A DNA stretch of 64,000 bases from Sideroxydans sp. (GCA_027310725.1 DAIDAG010000066.1:1-64000), one strand, 5' to 3'; shown: positions 16,511 through 26,505, counted from the first letter of the stretch. Made by a program: numbers and translations. Notes: generated by a model from the sequence alone, not told the origin.

Positions 16511-17286
16511 AGACCTCGCGCATCGGGAAACTCATCGGTGTTTCACTCGGCCCCGGCGACCCCGGCCTCATCACGCGCCGCGCCTGGGAGGTGATGCAGA
16601 GTGATGTGCACTGGGCTTATCCGGTGCGCAGCCGCAGCAGCGACAGCTACGCGCTGGATATCGTGCAGCGTGCGGGACTGAACATGCCGAAAAACTACAG
16701 CCCGCTGCTTTTTCCCATGACCCATGATCCCGAGAAGCTGAGTATTTACTGGCTGGAGGCGGCGCAAACCGTGCTGTCTGTATTGCAGGCGGGACGCGAT
16801 GTCGCTTTTCTGGTCGAAGGCGATGCTTCGACTTATTCCACTTTCGGTCATCTGGCGCGCACTTTGTCTGCATTGGATGCCGCCATCGAGGTCGAAGTCA
16901 TACCCGGCGTGACGTCTTTTAATGCTGCCGCCGCGAGCGTGGGAAAGCCGCTAGCCGATGTGGACGATACGGTGGTCATCGTTCCAGCCGGTTATGGCAT
17001 CGCCATGCTGGAACGTCTGCTGGACGATGCTGACACGCTGATTCTGCTCAAGGTCAAACCTTTGCTTAACGACATTATCGATTTTCTGGCTCGTCGCAAT
17101 TTGCTGGCGCATAGCTGTTTCATTGAGAAAACCGGGGCGCCGGAAGAGCGAATTGTGCATGATGTAGCAAGCTTAAAAGGCGAAAAAGTGAACTACCTGT
17201 CTTTATTGATTATCAAAAATCCAGACCGGCAACGCGGCGAAATAGCACGCGGTTGTCGCAAAGTCGTGCGAGTGGAAGAGCAATGA
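16507..17286 (+). CDS. cbiL: Cobalt-precorrin-2 C20-methyltransferase
   Basis: 259 residues from ATG 16507 (ATGA overlap with cbiET). It has GVSLGPGDPGLITRRAWEV, YPVRSR, FLVEGDASTYSTFGHLAR, VEVIPGVTSFNAAAA and LLKVKPLLNDIIDFL, all typical of CbiL/CobI. It adds a methyl group at C-20 of cobalt-sirohydrochlorin (cobalt-factor II). It overlaps the next gene by four bases. Confidence 0.94.
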   Translation: MKTSRIGKLIGVSLGPGDPGLITRRAWEVMQSDVHWAYPVRSRSSDSYALDIVQRAGLNMPKNYSPLLFPMTHDPEKLSIYWLEAAQTVLSVLQAGRDVAFLVEGDASTYSTFGHLARTLSALDAAIEVEVIPGVTSFNAAAASVGKPLADVDDTVVIVPAGYGIAMLERLLDDADTLILLKVKPLLNDIIDFLARRNLLAHSCFIEKTGAPEERIVHDVASLKGEKVNYLSLLIIKNPDRQRGEIARGCRKVVRVEEQ

Positions 17287-18020
17287 GCGATACCCGCATC
17301 GCGTTGGTGGCGATCACCAAACATGGCGCAGCACAAGTCGCGCAGCTCGCCCCCAAGCTTCCATACGCCGGCATCATAGTGGCTGCAAAATTTGCAGAGC
17401 AGATGGAGGGGCTGCCTAATCCGGTACACGTCTATCAAGGTGCATTGAGTGCACAAATCGCCGCGTTGTTTCAGGCATACGATCAGATAGTATTCTTCGT
17501 TTCACTCGGAGCCGTGGTGCGGCTGATCGCGCCGCATCTCAAGTCCAAAGATGAAGATCCCGGTGTACTGGTGATTGACGATGCTGCACAATTCGTCATT
17601 CCGGTTTTGTCGGGCCATGTTGGCGGCGCCAATGCCTATGCGGAACAATTGGCAACCTTGCTCGGTGCCACGCCGGTACTGACCACCGCCTCGGATGTCG
17701 GCAAGACTGTCCCGGTGGACATACTCGGGCGCGAACTGGGTTGGCAAGTCGAGTGTCCCAAGATCAATCTCACGCGCGTCTCGGCCGCTGTGGTGAATGA
17801 AGAGCCTGTCGCCTTTGTGCAGGAAGCGGGCTCTAAGAGCTGGTGGACGCGCTCCACGCCGCTGCCGCGTAATATCCAATTATTTTCTCGATTCGAAGAT
17901 GTGGCTCTCGATCAATTTCGGGCGGTGTTATGGGTGACGCAGCGGGATATACACGAAGAGATATGGATACGCTTGACTGAGCGGTTGGTGGTGTACCGCC
18001 CGCCGGAAGGCCAGACGTGA
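17283..18020 (+). CDS. cbiG: Cobalt-precorrin-5A hydrolase, CbiG N-terminal and central part
   Basis: 245 residues. It holds the N-terminal domain and the central CbiG motif SLGAVVRLIAPHL ... VLVIDDAAQFVIPVLSGHVGG and ATPVLTTASDVGKTVPVDIL. CbiG opens the delta-lactone of cobalt-precorrin-5A and releases acetaldehyde. The C-terminal domain normally present in CbiG is encoded by the next, separate gene, which starts on the stop codon of this one. GC and codon use match the operon, so this looks like a stable gene split, not decay. Confidence 0.9.
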   Translation: MSDTRIALVAITKHGAAQVAQLAPKLPYAGIIVAAKFAEQMEGLPNPVHVYQGALSAQIAALFQAYDQIVFFVSLGAVVRLIAPHLKSKDEDPGVLVIDDAAQFVIPVLSGHVGGANAYAEQLATLLGATPVLTTASDVGKTVPVDILGRELGWQVECPKINLTRVSAAVVNEEPVAFVQEAGSKSWWTRSTPLPRNIQLFSRFEDVALDQFRAVLWVTQRDIHEEIWIRLTERLVVYRPPEGQT

Positions 18021-18415
18021 TGCGTATCGCATTGGGTATTGGCTGCGACCGCGGCGCAGCCTTGCAAACTCTGCATACTGCTGTGACGCAAGCTTTGGCG
18101 CAAGCCAGTCTGGCGCATGAGGCAGTGGTGGTGTGCGCCAGCATAGACAAGAAGAGCGATGAAGTCGCCCTAGTGCAGCTTTGTACACAATACGGCTGGC
18201 CGTTGCAGTTCTACAGTGCCATACAACTGGCCGGGGTTGCGGTACCCAACCCCTCCGAAGTGGTGCGCAAACACATGGGTACACCGGCAGTGGCGGAAGC
18301 AGCTGCCATGCTTGCCGCCAACTCTGGCATCGAAAGTTTACTGGTTGAAAAATATAAATACTGTGGCACGGACGGTAAGAACGCCACGGTATCCATCGCG
18401 AGGGTTGAAAAATGA
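18020..18415 (+). CDS. CbiG C-terminal domain / CobE-like protein
   Basis: 131 residues: RIALGIGCDRGAALQTL, VVCASIDKKSDEVALVQL, FYSAIQLAGV, VPNPSEVVRKHMGTPAVAEAAA and KYKYCGTDGKNATVSIARV. This is the CobE/CbiG C-terminal fold, whose exact part in cobalamin synthesis is not settled. Here it is a free-standing protein translationally coupled to the CbiG core (TGATG) and to cbiH (ATGA), so both CbiG parts are likely made in equal amounts and may pair. Confidence 0.88.
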   Translation: MRIALGIGCDRGAALQTLHTAVTQALAQASLAHEAVVVCASIDKKSDEVALVQLCTQYGWPLQFYSAIQLAGVAVPNPSEVVRKHMGTPAVAEAAAMLAANSGIESLLVEKYKYCGTDGKNATVSIARVEK

Positions 18416-19758
18416 AAAAAGGAAAAATTCTGCTGGTCGGATTCGGCCCGGGCTCCAAAGAAGATATGACTTACCGCGCGCGCGAAGCCATCGCAAGCGC
18501 GGATGTGGTCATCGGCTATTCCACTTACATCAAATTGGTGGAGGATTTGCTCGATGGCAAGGAGGTGATCCGCAAAGGCATGACCGAAGAGATCGATCGT
18601 TGCGTCGAAGCATATGAACAAGCCAAGCTGGGCAAGGTGGTAGCGGTTGTATCGTCGGGCGATATCGGTATCTACGGCATGGCAGGGCCTGCTTATGAAG
18701 TGCTGTTTCAGTCGGGCTGGAAACCCGGCGACGACATCGCAGTGGAAGTCGTGACGGGCAGCACCGCCTTGTCGGCTTGCGCGTCATTGGTCGGTGCGCC
18801 GCTGACCCATGATTTTTGTTCCATCTCGCTGTCGGATTTACTCACCCCATGGCCGGTGATCGCCAATCGTCTGGAAGCGGCGGCGCGCGCAGATTTCGTG
18901 GTGGCGTTGTACAACCCCAAGAGCGGACGGCGTGCGCAGCAGATCGTCGAGGCTCAGCACATCATGCTCCAGTTCCGCAAGCCGGATACGCCAGTGGCCA
19001 TCGTCAAGTCGGCTTACCGCAAGCGTCAATCGATATTGATGGTCAGGCTGGACGAGATGGCCGATTGCGATATCGGCATGCTGTCCACCGTGCTGATCGG
19101 CAACAGCAGTACCTTCCTGCGCGAAAATCTGATGATCACGCCGCGCGGCTACGCCAACAAATACGACAGCATCACTGGTGAAACCAGAGAGGGCGAAAAT
19201 GCAGGGCGTTCTTTGAGCATGGGGCTGATGGGCTGGAAGTCCTGTGTGCGCAGCTATATGCGCGATGCCGCGAGTCAATCATTGCAACAGCTGGCCAATC
19301 ATTTCGATGTGCATCTGGAGGAGATTCTGTCTGCTATCAGCGAAGGTAATGCTAATGACGCTGCCGGAGAGTTTTCGGCAGTTCCGGCGGGTAATGTCGC
19401 ACCGATGCTGGATGAAGTGCGTAGCTGGGGACGGCTGCGTGCCGTGGTTCGCAGCGGGAATGCCGTCAGCGAGTTGATATTGAGCGGCATTGATCTGAAT
19501 CTGTGCGGCGACAGATTGAACGTGGAAAACGAACACTTCCATCTGCATATTGATTGGAACCGGGTGGCGCGCGCATGGCTCGTGCGGCGCGGCGACAAGG
19601 GGTGCGGCGTGTATTTTATCGACAGCCACGGCGATGCCGTCTTCAAACTTTTATTGACGCGACAGGACAGTGCTTTCGATATCTCCGCCGAACAACAATT
19701 CAACCGAGCCTGGTCGGCTCAGGGTGGAACACAATTACCGGAGGTGGTCTATGAGTGA
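18412..19758 (+). CDS. cbiH: Cobalt-factor III/precorrin-3B C17-methyltransferase fused to a ChuX/HutX-like domain
   Basis: 448 residues, much longer than plain CbiH (about 240). Residues 1-250 form the methylase: ILLVGFGPGSKEDMTYRA, VVSSGDIGIYGMAGPAYE, VVTGSTALSACASLVGAPL and VALYNPKSGRR. Residues about 285-440 match the ChuX/HutX heme-carrier fold in order: a helical start SLQQLANHFDVHLEEILSAI, then LDEVRSWGRLRAVVRSG, NEHFHLHIDWNRVARAWLV and VYFIDSHGDAVFKLLL. The methylase contracts the ring at C-17. The fused domain has no cysteine cluster, unlike the Fe-S tail of CbiH60. A role in holding the intermediate or passing it on is inference. Confidence 0.88.
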   Translation: MKKGKILLVGFGPGSKEDMTYRAREAIASADVVIGYSTYIKLVEDLLDGKEVIRKGMTEEIDRCVEAYEQAKLGKVVAVVSSGDIGIYGMAGPAYEVLFQSGWKPGDDIAVEVVTGSTALSACASLVGAPLTHDFCSISLSDLLTPWPVIANRLEAAARADFVVALYNPKSGRRAQQIVEAQHIMLQFRKPDTPVAIVKSAYRKRQSILMVRLDEMADCDIGMLSTVLIGNSSTFLRENLMITPRGYANKYDSITGETREGENAGRSLSMGLMGWKSCVRSYMRDAASQSLQQLANHFDVHLEEILSAISEGNANDAAGEFSAVPAGNVAPMLDEVRSWGRLRAVVRSGNAVSELILSGIDLNLCGDRLNVENEHFHLHIDWNRVARAWLVRRGDKGCGVYFIDSHGDAVFKLLLTRQDSAFDISAEQQFNRAWSAQGGTQLPEVVYE

Positions 19759-20104
19759 TGCCGTGCTGGAAAAACCGAAAATGCTGGATTACCGGCGACA
19801 TCTGCTGGTGTGTGTCGGGCCGCGCTGCAGCGAAGACGGCGAGTCGCAGATTTTGTTCGACAGTCTGGGTGAGAAGTTCAAGGCGGCTGGGATAGACGCG
19901 GGTGAGTTGCGCGTCAAACGCACTCGCACCACCTGCTTTGCCACCTGTAAATCCGGCCCCATCCTGTGTGTGCAACCCGATGGTATTTGGTACTACAACG
20001 TTACCGCCGCCAATCTGGATCGCATCATTCTGGAGCATCTCGTCGGTGGGCAACCTGTGGAGGAGTTGATTTACCATCGGGGTCCGAGCTGTGTCGCAGA
20101 CTGA
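19751..20104 (+). CDS. Thioredoxin-like [2Fe-2S] ferredoxin in cobalamin operon
   Basis: 117 residues. The 2Fe-2S ligands are likely Cys21 and Cys26 (LLVCVGPRCSEDG) and Cys62 and Cys66 (TTCFATCKSGP), followed by the family strand VQPDGIWYYNVT and EEHL-like EHLVGG. This is the thioredoxin-fold ferredoxin class. A similar protein, CbiW, occurs in the Bacillus megaterium anaerobic cobalamin operon. It overlaps cbiH by 8 bases and bluB by 14. Its redox partner is unknown; candidates are the ring-contraction step, CbiG or the missing precorrin-6A reduction. Confidence 0.85.
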   Translation: MSDAVLEKPKMLDYRRHLLVCVGPRCSEDGESQILFDSLGEKFKAAGIDAGELRVKRTRTTCFATCKSGPILCVQPDGIWYYNVTAANLDRIILEHLVGGQPVEELIYHRGPSCVAD

Positions 20105-20765
20105 CCCGGTTAATTTTTCCGAAACTGACCGCGAATCCTTGTATCGGGTCATGCGCGCCAGGCGCGACATGCGCCACTTTTCGCCAAACTCAACTGTGGA
20201 CGCAGCGGTGCTGCAACGCATATTGTCTGCCGCACACAGCGCTCCATCGGTCGGCCTGATGCAACCTTGGCGGTTCATCCGCATCAGCGATTCGGCATTG
20301 CGCGAGCAGATACACGCGCTGGTGGAGACCGAGCGTCACCTGACTGCACAAGCACTGGGCGAACGCGATGGGGAATTTTTGCGGCTGAAAGTCGAGGGTG
20401 TACGAGATTGCGCCGAGTTGTGGGTGGCGAGCCTGATGGATAGACGCGAGGCACACATATTCGGACGGCGCACGTTGCCGGAAATGGATCTGGCGTCGGT
20501 AGCCTGCGCCATCCAGAATCTGTGGTTGGCGGCACGTGCCGAAGGTTTGGGTATGGGCTGGGTATCGCTGTTCGATCCGCAAGCGCTCGCGACGCTGCTC
20601 AACATCCCGGCGGGCGGCAAGCCTGTTGCGATTATTTGTCTCGGGCCGGTGCCGGAATTTTATCCAGCGCCGATGCTGCAACTGGAGCAATGGCGCAAAC
20701 CGCAGCCGTTACAAGAGATGCTATTCGAGAATAGTTGGGGATGTCGTGCTGATGGGAATCTCTAA
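20091..20765 (+). CDS. bluB: 5,6-dimethylbenzimidazole synthase BluB
   Basis: 224 residues of the nitroreductase-like BluB family: RARRDMRHFSPNSTVDAAVL, SAPSVGLMQPWRFI, RRTLPEMDLASVACAIQNLWLA and GMGWVSLFDPQ. BluB breaks down reduced FMN with O2 to give the lower ligand DMB. GTG 20091 is set by overlap with the ferredoxin gene. It needs oxygen, although the corrin ring here is built by the oxygen-independent route, which suits a microaerophile. Confidence 0.93.
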   Translation: MSQTDPVNFSETDRESLYRVMRARRDMRHFSPNSTVDAAVLQRILSAAHSAPSVGLMQPWRFIRISDSALREQIHALVETERHLTAQALGERDGEFLRLKVEGVRDCAELWVASLMDRREAHIFGRRTLPEMDLASVACAIQNLWLAARAEGLGMGWVSLFDPQALATLLNIPAGGKPVAIICLGPVPEFYPAPMLQLEQWRKPQPLQEMLFENSWGCRADGNL

Positions 20766-20897
20766 AAATCTACTGCGCGATTCGACAGCAGCGTTGCGCG
20801 CTGCTCGCTCGTCGCCTGCCCATTTGGTATGTCTCTGTCGCTGCGCTCCGTGCACCTTGTTCTCGAACCGTCTGCTTCGATTCTAAGGGATTCCTTG

Positions 20898-21860
20898 ATG
20901 CAAGCAGCGCAACTCTTAAACAATCTTGCTGTACCGACGATATTGGCGGCAGTGCTGCTCGATCGTCTATTGGGCGAGCCTGGACGTTTCCATCCCCTGG
21001 CGGGTTTCGGCAGATTGGCGCAGTGGATCGAAAAGATATTCTACGGTCCGGCACACGTTGCTTCCGGTATGCGCTATGTGCGCGGTATTGCAGCGCTAAG
21101 CATATTGTTGATCCCGCTCGTGGCACTCGCGGCGCTGCTGCAACAGCCGCCGATTTTCGGTACGCTGTTTTCCATTGTCGTGCTATATCTTGCCATCGCT
21201 CCGCGCAGTCTGCGCGAGCATGCCGAGCGCGTGGCAAGGGCTTTTTCTGCCGGCGATTTGCCTGCTGCGAGACAGGCCGTAAGTATGATGGTCAGCCGCG
21301 ATACCAGCCATCTGGATGAAGAAGGTGTGGCGCGCGCCACGGTGGAATCGGTGCTGGAGAACGGCAACGACGCGATCTTTGCCGCGCTGTTCTGGTTTGT
21401 CGTGGCCGGCGCGCCGGGCGTGGTGTTGTATCGCCTGAGCAATACGCTGGATGCGATGTGGGGTTACCGCAACGCACGCTATGATCACTTCGGTTGGGCG
21501 GCGGCACGACTGGACGATGTGCTGAATTTCATCCCGGCACGCCTGACCTCCCTGAGCTATGCGCTTGTCGGTCACACACGCAGTGCATTGCGCTGTTGGC
21601 GTCTTCAGGCCGCCGCCTGGGAAAGCCCGAATGCCGGCCCAGTGATGGCAGCAGGCGCGGGTGCGCTGCGCGTACAGCTTGGCGGTGCAGCGATTTATCA
21701 CGGCGAAATAAGTCAGCGTCCTCCGCTTGGCTGTGGTGCGGAGGCCAGCCAAGCGGATATCACGCGAGCCGTGCAACTGGTACGCCACACTTTGTACGTA
21801 TGGCTGGCCGTCATCACGCTCGGCGCGTTGTTCATAGCGGGGTGGCAACCATATGCTTGA
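20898..21860 (+). CDS. cbiB: Adenosylcobinamide-phosphate synthase CbiB
   Basis: 320-residue integral membrane protein. It has [20 protein letters not shown] near the start, several hydrophobic segments, [20 protein letters not shown], the [13 protein letters not shown] segment and DTMWGYRN-like [20 protein letters not shown]. It joins aminopropanol (phosphate) to cobyric acid. ATG 20898 is chosen over an upstream start (20829) because the extra residues lie in a 130-base spacer that looks like repeat DNA. It overlaps cobD by 8 bases. Confidence 0.93.
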   Translation: MQAAQLLNNLAVPTILAAVLLDRLLGEPGRFHPLAGFGRLAQWIEKIFYGPAHVASGMRYVRGIAALSILLIPLVALAALLQQPPIFGTLFSIVVLYLAIAPRSLREHAERVARAFSAGDLPAARQAVSMMVSRDTSHLDEEGVARATVESVLENGNDAIFAALFWFVVAGAPGVVLYRLSNTLDAMWGYRNARYDHFGWAAARLDDVLNFIPARLTSLSYALVGHTRSALRCWRLQAAAWESPNAGPVMAAGAGALRVQLGGAAIYHGEISQRPPLGCGAEASQADITRAVQLVRHTLYVWLAVITLGALFIAGWQPYA

Positions 21861-22836
21861 GCATGGCGGAAGACTGCGCCGCGCCGCGCGACATTACGGC
21901 ATAGACGAGGCGAACTGGCTGGACTTGTCCTCCGGCATCAACCCGGTTGGCTGGCCGGTTCCATCCATTCCGGGTGACGTTTGGCTGCGCCTGCCGCAGG
22001 AAGATGACGGACTGGATGAGGCGGCAAAGGAATATTACGGCACGGCGGAATTATTGGCCGTGTCCGGATCGCAAGCGGCCATACAGGCGTTGCCGACGTT
22101 GCGTCCGCCCACGCAGGTGGCGCTTGTCGCACCCAGCTATGCGGAACACGCGCACGCCTGGAAGCGGCATGGTCACCGGGTCGACAGCGTGCCTGCGGCA
22201 GACATATTTCAGGCCGGCACAAATGCGCAGGTGGTGGTCATCGTCAATCCAAACAATCCTTCCGGCAAGCTTTTCAGAGTTGACGAATTATTGAGTTTGC
22301 ACGCACAACTAACTGCGCGCGGCGGCTGGTTAGTGGTGGACGAAGCGTTCATGGATGCTACACCTGAACATAGTCTCGCTTTCCTTTGCCCGCGTCCGGG
22401 GCTGATCGTACTGCGTTCGCTGGGCAAATTCTTCGGTCTGGCCGGTGCGCGCGTCGGTTTTGTGCTGGCTGAACGCGAAATATTGCGACCACTTGCCGAG
22501 CTGCTCGGTCCGTGGCCGGTTGCCGCTCCGTCACGCTTTGCGGCGACACTGGCATTGCGCGACACGGCTTGGCAACATGCAACACGCGAGTCATTACCGC
22601 TGGCGGCGCAGCGCCTGGCGGATTTGTTGCAGCGCTCGAACTTGATCCCGAGCGGCGGCTGCACGCTGTTTCAATGGGCGTGCAGTGCCGATGCCGCGAG
22701 CGTACATGATCAACTTGCACGGCAGGGCGTTCTGACAAGGCTGTTCGATGCACCGCACAGCGTGCGTTTCGGACTGCCGAACGAAGAAGGGCAGTGGGCG
22801 CGCCTGGTGGCAGCGTTAAGCGAGGTGCAGCGATGA
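21853..22836 (+). CDS. cobD: L-threonine-O-3-phosphate decarboxylase (CobD/CobC type)
   Basis: 327 residues, fold-type I PLP enzyme. It shows [41 protein letters not shown], the Schiff-base lysine in [17 protein letters not shown] and a C-terminal [10 protein letters not shown]. It makes (R)-1-amino-2-propanol phosphate for the nucleotide loop. No threonine kinase gene (PduX or BluE type) is seen in the window. It overlaps both neighbours. Confidence 0.92.
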   Translation: MLEHGGRLRRAARHYGIDEANWLDLSSGINPVGWPVPSIPGDVWLRLPQEDDGLDEAAKEYYGTAELLAVSGSQAAIQALPTLRPPTQVALVAPSYAEHAHAWKRHGHRVDSVPAADIFQAGTNAQVVVIVNPNNPSGKLFRVDELLSLHAQLTARGGWLVVDEAFMDATPEHSLAFLCPRPGLIVLRSLGKFFGLAGARVGFVLAEREILRPLAELLGPWPVAAPSRFAATLALRDTAWQHATRESLPLAAQRLADLLQRSNLIPSGGCTLFQWACSADAASVHDQLARQGVLTRLFDAPHSVRFGLPNEEGQWARLVAALSEVQR

Positions 22837-24347
22837 GCGCGCGTACGCTGATGGTCCAGGGCACCACCTCCGATGCGGGCAAGAGCACATTGGTTGCCGC
22901 CTTGTGCCGCTGGCTGGTAAGGCAAGGCGTGGTCGTCGCGCCGTTCAAGCCGCAGAACATGGCACTGAACAGCGCAGTGACCTCCGACGGCGGCGAGATT
23001 GGGCGCGCGCAGGCGGTGCAGGCGCAAGCAGCACGCCTCGCACCGCACACCGACATGAATCCGGTATTGCTCAAACCCAACAGCGACACCGGCGCACAAG
23101 TCATCATTCATGGGCGCGCTGTCGGCAACATGGAAGCGCTGGAATATCACCACTACAAAAGCACGGCGCGCGCGGCGGTATTGCAGTCGCATGCGCGTTT
23201 GTCTTCGCAGTATCGGGTCGTGGTGGTGGAGGGGGCGGGTAGCCCGGCCGAGATCAATTTGCGCGAGGGCGACATTGCCAACATGGGTTTTGCAGAAGCG
23301 GTGGATTGCCCGGTGATCCTGATTGCCGATATCGACCGTGGCGGCGTCTTCGCGCATCTGGTCGGAACACTGGCGCTGTTGAGTGAGAGCGAACAGGCAC
23401 GCGTGGTTGGTTTTGTCATCAACCGTTTTCGCGGCGATCTCGCGTTGTTGCAGCCCGGTCTGGATTGGCTGGAACAACACACGGGCAAGCCGGTGCTGGG
23501 TGTGTTGCCGTATCTGCACGGTTTGCATCTGGAGGCGGAAGATGCAGTGCAAGTCAGCGCTTCGCCTCATCATCCCTCACCCCAACCCTCTCCCGCTTGC
23601 GGGCGAGGGGGCCAAAACAAGCTGCGCGTCATCGTCCCCGTCCTGCCCCACATCAGCAACCACACCGATTTCGACCCGCTGCGCTTGCATGCGCAAATCG
23701 AATTCAAATTCGTGCCGATCAGTGAGCCGCTGCCTCCCTGCGACCTGATCATCCTGCCCGGCAGCAAATCCGTGCGTAGCGATCTGGCCAGTTTGCGCGC
23801 AGCCGGCTGGGATACGGCGATCAAGCAACACTTGCGCTACGGCGGCAAGCTCATCGGCATTTGCGGCGGCCTGCAAATGTTGGGGCAGCTTGTCCACGAT
23901 CCGCTGGGAATAGAAGGCGAGGTTGGTAGCAGTGCGGGGCTGGGTTTGCTGGAACTGGAAACCACGCTCGCCGCAGAAAAGCAGTTACGCAATGTGATCG
24001 GAACTTTGTTGCTGGAAAACGCGCCCGTGTCCGGATACGAAATCCACGCTGGAATTTCCAGCGGTGCTGCATTGAACAATCCAGCACTGCAATTGGAACA
24101 CAGTGGGGACGGCGCCATCTCGACCGACGGGCAAATCCTCGCCACTTATCTGCATGGCTTGTTTGAATCGCCCGAGGCGTGTAGTGCGTTGTTGCGCTGG
24201 GCCGGGTTGCGCAATGTGCAGACAACTGACTATCGGGCGCGTTGCGAGGCTGATCTTGAACGGCTGGCAGATGCAGTTGAAAGCTGTCTGGATACTGTGA
24301 AGCTGCGCGAACTATTCGAATTGGGAGAGGTGCAATGCGTGAATTGA
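22833..24347 (+). CDS. cbiP: Cobyric acid synthase with in-frame repeat insertion
   Basis: 504 residues. N-terminal ATPase domain: [31 protein letters not shown] and [14 protein letters not shown]-terminal triad amidotransferase: [24 protein letters not shown] with the nucleophile Cys, and [13 protein letters not shown]. It amidates positions b, d, e and g. Between the two domains, residues about 247-265 ([15 protein letters not shown]) are encoded by a palindromic repeat and are not part of the family. The length is about 20 residues above the usual. ATG 22833 overlaps cobD (ATGA). Confidence 0.94.
   Translation: MSARTLMVQGTTSDAGKSTLVAALCRWLVRQGVVVAPFKPQNMALNSAVTSDGGEIGRAQAVQAQAARLAPHTDMNPVLLKPNSDTGAQVIIHGRAVGNMEALEYHHYKSTARAAVLQSHARLSSQYRVVVVEGAGSPAEINLREGDIANMGFAEAVDCPVILIADIDRGGVFAHLVGTLALLSESEQARVVGFVINRFRGDLALLQPGLDWLEQHTGKPVLGVLPYLHGLHLEAEDAVQVSASPHHPSPQPSPACGRGGQNKLRVIVPVLPHISNHTDFDPLRLHAQIEFKFVPISEPLPPCDLIILPGSKSVRSDLASLRAAGWDTAIKQHLRYGGKLIGICGGLQMLGQLVHDPLGIEGEVGSSAGLGLLELETTLAAEKQLRNVIGTLLLENAPVSGYEIHAGISSGAALNNPALQLEHSGDGAISTDGQILATYLHGLFESPEACSALLRWAGLRNVQTTDYRARCEADLERLADAVESCLDTVKLRELFELGEVQCVN
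23574..23616. repeat. Palindromic intergenic-type repeat inside cbiP
   Basis: The stretch CCCTCACCCCAACCCTCTCC and its continuation form an 11-bp hairpin (23586-23596 with 23599-23609, one mismatch, 2-base loop). This is the well-known type of dispersed palindromic repeat normally found between genes. Here it sits in frame in a linker between the two CbiP domains. Confidence 0.75.
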
Positions 24348-24850
24348 TTCTGGGTGGCGCACGTTCCGGCAAAAGCCGTTTGGCAGAACAGCATGCCAAG
24401 GATTCCGGCCTGGATGTGGTGTATGTGGCGACTGCGCAGGTGCGCGATGCGGAAATGCAGCAGCGCGTCGCCCATCACCAGGCGCACCGTCCTGCTCATT
24501 GGCAGGTGGTCGAAGCCGGGCACAATCTGGCGCAGGTGTTGCAACAACAAGCCGGTGCCGGACGCTGCGTACTGGTGGATTGCCTGACGTTGTGGCTCAC
24601 GCAATTGCTGTGCGACCTCAGCGAAGCCGAATTGCGCAGCGAAGTGGACGTCTTGCTCAGCGTGCTGCCCACCTTGCCGGGGCAGATTATTTTGGTGAGC
24701 AATGAAACAAATATGGGCATCGTCCCGCTGGGCGAATTGTCGCGGCGTTATTGCGACGAGGCGGGACGCCTGCACCAGCAAGTAGGCGCGTTATGCGAAC
24801 GTGTGATTTTGACCGTGGCAGGAATGCCACTTATCGTGAAAGGAAATTGA
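24335..24850 (+). CDS. cobU: Adenosylcobinamide kinase/guanylyltransferase
   Basis: 171 residues: P-loop [15 protein letters not shown], the [10 protein letters not shown] segment with the guanylylated His, [14 protein letters not shown] and [20 protein letters not shown]. It phosphorylates adenosylcobinamide and then transfers GMP to give AdoCbi-GDP. It overlaps cbiP by 13 bases and ends two bases before cobT. Confidence 0.95.
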   Translation: MRELILGGARSGKSRLAEQHAKDSGLDVVYVATAQVRDAEMQQRVAHHQAHRPAHWQVVEAGHNLAQVLQQQAGAGRCVLVDCLTLWLTQLLCDLSEAELRSEVDVLLSVLPTLPGQIILVSNETNMGIVPLGELSRRYCDEAGRLHQQVGALCERVILTVAGMPLIVKGN

Positions 24851-24852
24851 AT

Positions 24853-25905
24853 ATGGCAATGAACTGGCTGGCACAACCTTGTGCTGCATTGAACGAAACT
24901 GCGCGCACTGGAGCGCTGGCGCGTCAGGGGCAACTCACCAAGCCGCCCGGTGCGTTGGGCCGCCTGGAAGATATCGCCGTGCAACTGGCCGCCATGCAGG
25001 GAGTGGAACAGCCCGTGATGGAGCGCGTATACATCGGCATTTTTGCCGCCGATCACGGCGTGGCGGATGAAGGTGTATCGCTGTTTCCGCAGGCCGTCAC
25101 GGCAGAGATGGTGCGTAACTTTGCGCGGGGCGGGGCGGCCATCAGCGTGTTGGCACGGCATCTGGACGCCACGCTGGAAGTGATCAATCTCGGCACGGTG
25201 TCCGTCGTTGAGCCTTTGAACAATGTGCGCGATGAACGTATCGCAGCGGGTACAGCCAACTTCGCCAAGCAGCCCGCGATGAATGAAGCTCAATGTGCTG
25301 CTGCCTTGCACGCCGGACGCAATGCAGCGTTGCGTGCCAAACAGCAAGCTGCCGAGCTTTTCATCGGCGGCGATATGGGCATAGCCAATACCACGTCGGC
25401 ATCTGCCATCGCCTGCGCATTATTGTCCGCCGCGCCCGAGTCGTTGGCCGGTCCGGGAACAGGGCTGGATAGTGCAGGCGTGACGCATAAGGCGCAAGTT
25501 ATTGCCAGGGCATTGAGCTTGCATGAAGTTGCGGCCGACCAGCCGCTGGAGGTCTTGTGCAGTTTGGGCGGATTCGAAATCGCCGGCCTGACGGGTGCGT
25601 ATATCGCGGCCGCGCAAAATGGCTTGCCCGTGTTGGTGGATGGCTTCATCAGTTCGGTGGCAGCTCTCGTTGCTGTCCGGATCAATCCAGCAGTGCGCGC
25701 CTGGCTGCTATTTGGGCATACTTCCGCCGAGCCCGGACACCGGCGCATATTAGATGCACTCGATGCGCAAGCGCTGCTGCAACTGGGGATGCGTCTGGGT
25801 GAAGGCAGCGGTGCGGCAGTCGCTGTACCGCTTTTGCAATTGGCGTGTGCTTTGCATCGCGGCATGGCCACATTTACCGAGGCAGGAGTCAGTGAGCAGA
25901 ACTGA
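24853..25905 (+). CDS. cobT: Nicotinate-nucleotide:dimethylbenzimidazole phosphoribosyltransferase
   Basis: 350 residues, standard CobT length. It has [58 protein letters not shown], the [20 protein letters not shown] segment and [20 protein letters not shown]. It activates DMB (made by BluB) to alpha-ribazole phosphate. I chose ATG 24853; earlier in-frame starts lie within cobU. Its end overlaps cobC by 14 bases. Confidence 0.95.
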   Translation: MAMNWLAQPCAALNETARTGALARQGQLTKPPGALGRLEDIAVQLAAMQGVEQPVMERVYIGIFAADHGVADEGVSLFPQAVTAEMVRNFARGGAAISVLARHLDATLEVINLGTVSVVEPLNNVRDERIAAGTANFAKQPAMNEAQCAAALHAGRNAALRAKQQAAELFIGGDMGIANTTSASAIACALLSAAPESLAGPGTGLDSAGVTHKAQVIARALSLHEVAADQPLEVLCSLGGFEIAGLTGAYIAAAQNGLPVLVDGFISSVAALVAVRINPAVRAWLLFGHTSAEPGHRRILDALDAQALLQLGMRLGEGSGAAVAVPLLQLACALHRGMATFTEAGVSEQN

Positions 25906-26494
25906 TCCCACGATCGTGACAGTGTTGCGCCACGGCGCAGTCGAGGGACGCGCGCATATTTTTCGCGGTGTGCTGAATGATCCGCTCAGCGTACAGGGAG
26001 CAACACAAATGCAGCGGGCGCTAGCGCGCTGTCACGTGGCTGATTTTGATGCGGTTGCTACTTCTCCGCTCAAGCGTTGCCATGAATTCGCCGCAACTTA
26101 CGCCACGCAGCACCACTTGCCCTTGCGGGTGTTGCCGCAGTTTGGCGAGCTGGCATTCGGCGATTGGGAAGGACTTACGCCTGCTGAAGTTGCAGCACGC
26201 AATCCGGAAGAGTATCAGACGTTTAGCGCCACACATGGCGTGCACGCCCCGCCTAACGGTGAATCGCTGGCGCAATTGCGCGCCCGCATCAGTCTGGGTT
26301 GGCACGAATGGCTTGCAAGCGATGATGGAACGAACCGTTTGCTCATTACGCATGCCGGTGTAATGCGCGCCTTGCTCATGGAGTTGTTCGGTTTTACACC
26401 GGCACAGGCATTTCAGATCGCTCTGCCGGAAGCGGCTTGTCTGCGTATTTCCTGGCTGCATGGACAGCCGCCATTTTTACTTTATATCAACTGA
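25892..26494 (+). CDS. cobC: Alpha-ribazole-5'-phosphate phosphatase (histidine phosphatase family)
   Basis: 200 residues from GTG 25892. It has the phosphohistidine motif [16 protein letters not shown], a second-arm Arg in [28 protein letters not shown] and [15 protein letters not shown] with the second His. It removes the phosphate from alpha-ribazole phosphate or from cobalamin phosphate. The start is set by overlap with cobT, since upstream in-frame residues belong to cobT DNA. Confidence 0.9.
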   Translation: MSRTDPTIVTVLRHGAVEGRAHIFRGVLNDPLSVQGATQMQRALARCHVADFDAVATSPLKRCHEFAATYATQHHLPLRVLPQFGELAFGDWEGLTPAEVAARNPEEYQTFSATHGVHAPPNGESLAQLRARISLGWHEWLASDDGTNRLLITHAGVMRALLMELFGFTPAQAFQIALPEAACLRISWLHGQPPFLLYIN

Positions 26495-26505
26495 GGCGAA
26501 ATACG

